Positions 15,306 through 15,882 of a DNA stretch of 15,882 bases are shown piece after piece. This DNA comes from GCA-2719315 sp964448645 (lineage in GTDB: Bacteria > Bacteroidota > Bacteroidia > Flavobacteriales > Flavobacteriaceae): contig CAYUZY010000037.1 of the NCBI GenBank assembly GCA_964448645.1, forward strand, positions 1 to 15,882, in the 5' to 3' direction. Under the pieces are notes generated by a model, which saw nothing but the letters and a program-made list of their open reading frames with translations, was not told where the DNA came from and did not search any database. Both the position numbers and the translations under genes were made by a program. How positions within the stretch are numbered: the first letter of the stretch is position 1; each line of letters begins with the position of its first letter.

Positions 15306-15882
15306 TTTTTTATCACAAATGGTATCTTTTCATATAAAGGTAAGCAGTATCTTTTAATTTCTTTTTCTGATAAATTTTTTTGCATATCTATTTTTTTTAC
15401 TATAAAACCAACAGATTTTAATTTATCATAATAATCTGTTCCATATTTTCTGACATGATCATACTGACCAAAAAGTTCAGATTTTTTTTTAGGGTCAATT
15501 ATAGTTTTATCTTCAAAAGTTTTTGATAAATTCTCATCTATTGGAACTTGAAGTATTCCAACTCCACCTTTTTTTAGTACTCTATAAATTTCTTTCATCG
15601 CTTTAAGATCCTCATTTATATGTTCTAAAACATGGTTACAGATAATTAAATCAAATTCTAATTTTTTAAAAGGTAATTTACATATATCAGCTTTTACATC
15701 TGCTATAGGTGAATTTAAATCAGAAGTAATATAATCCCAGTTATTGATTGATTTAAATTTATTATAAAAAGGTTGTTCAGGAGCAAAATGTAAAACTTTC
15801 AATTTATCATTTAAAAAGGTTGTATTTCTTTTAATAAAAAGCCATAATAACCTATGTCTTTCAAGCGATAATGTTCCTGGGC
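15302..15882 (-). CDS. Class I SAM-dependent methyltransferase (5' partial, runs off the right edge)
   Basis: The frame is open on the minus strand from 15882 to the stop at 15304-15302, so the N-terminus lies outside the window. A TTG at 15802-15800 looks like a start, but the frame upstream of it encodes PGTLSLERHRLLWLFIKRN, which continues a family I recognise, usually written (C)P..SLERHRLLW. The real protein is therefore longer. Seen: KVLHFAPEQPFYNKF in place of the usual Gly-rich SAM loop; DYITSDLNSPIADVKADI; DLIICNHVLEHI (a typical motif II region); KEIYRVLKKGGVGILQVP; and FGQYDHVRKYGTDYYDKL. The cofactor is expected to be S-adenosylmethionine. The substrate is unknown; relatives are often near envelope polysaccharide genes, but nothing here shows that. 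The bases at 15881-15882 would allow a Cys before the Pro, possibly part of an N-terminal metal-binding site. Confidence 0.82.
   Translation of the reverse strand, partial: PGTLSLERHRLLWLFIKRNTTFLNDKLKVLHFAPEQPFYNKFKSINNWDYITSDLNSPIADVKADICKLPFKKLEFDLIICNHVLEHINEDLKAMKEIYRVLKKGGVGILQVPIDENLSKTFEDKTIIDPKKKSELFGQYDHVRKYGTDYYDKLKSVGFIVKKIDMQKNLSEKEIKRYCLPLYEKIPFVIKN

Noticed and set aside
1..15882. A new multi-gene system, defence island, mobile element, CRISPR array or RNA gene
   Set aside because: Every reading frame of substance belongs to a known housekeeping, respiratory or secretion family, and spacers are too short to hide further genes. No transposase, integrase, direct-repeat array or tRNA-like cloverleaf was seen.

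Overview
The window looks like a compact, strongly AT-rich stretch of a Bacteroidota chromosome, most likely a marine or host-associated flavobacterium (Flavobacteriia). The evidence is fourfold. There is a type IX secretion plug protein (DUF5103 family), which is confined to that phylum. There is a DAHP synthase fused to a C-terminal chorismate mutase in the arrangement known from Bacteroidota. Start codons are preceded by A-rich sequence with no Shine-Dalgarno motif. One start also has a TAnnTTTG promoter element. Base composition was judged by eye, not computed. A run of ten N (5681-5690) shows that this is a draft assembly.

Layout. (1) About 1-2958, plus strand: a tight aromatic amino acid operon of aminotransferase (cut by the left edge), tyrA (prephenate dehydrogenase) and a bifunctional DAHP synthase/chorismate mutase, with 2-nt spacers. 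It covers the entry step of the shikimate pathway, the chorismate to prephenate branch, the tyrosine-specific step and probably the final transamination. (2) 2959-4143, minus: an aspartate-type aminotransferase. (3) 4200-4817, plus: rsmG, a 16S rRNA methyltransferase with a TTG start. (4) 4822-8148, minus: pruA (proline catabolism, interrupted only by the N gap), apaG and the T9SS plug protein. (5) 8324-15305, plus: the complete Na+-translocating NADH:quinone oxidoreductase operon nqrABCDEF, followed by apbE, the transferase that attaches the covalent FMN groups to NqrB and NqrC. (6) 15302-15882, minus: a SAM-dependent methyltransferase whose N-terminus is cut by the right edge.

How the genes work together. 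Region 5 is one functional unit. NqrF takes electrons from NADH and passes them through 2Fe-2S and flavin cofactors to quinone while Na+ is pumped out, and ApbE matures the complex from the outer face of the inner membrane. Region 1 is a biosynthetic unit. PruA feeds proline carbon into glutamate and yields NADH, which NQR could oxidise. The other genes are housekeeping, or concern secretion at the outer membrane.

No gene-free stretch exceeds 300 bases; the longest is 8149-8323, the divergent control region between the plug gene and nqrA. I found no RNA genes, insertion sequences, CRISPR arrays, phage genes or new multi-gene system. The second-look items are small: an apparently broken pruA that is really a gap artefact of predictable length, three tail-to-tail gene junctions with essentially no spacer, an imperfect inverted repeat upstream of nqrA, a non-consensus residue at the NqrB flavinylation site, and mis-set starts at both edge genes.
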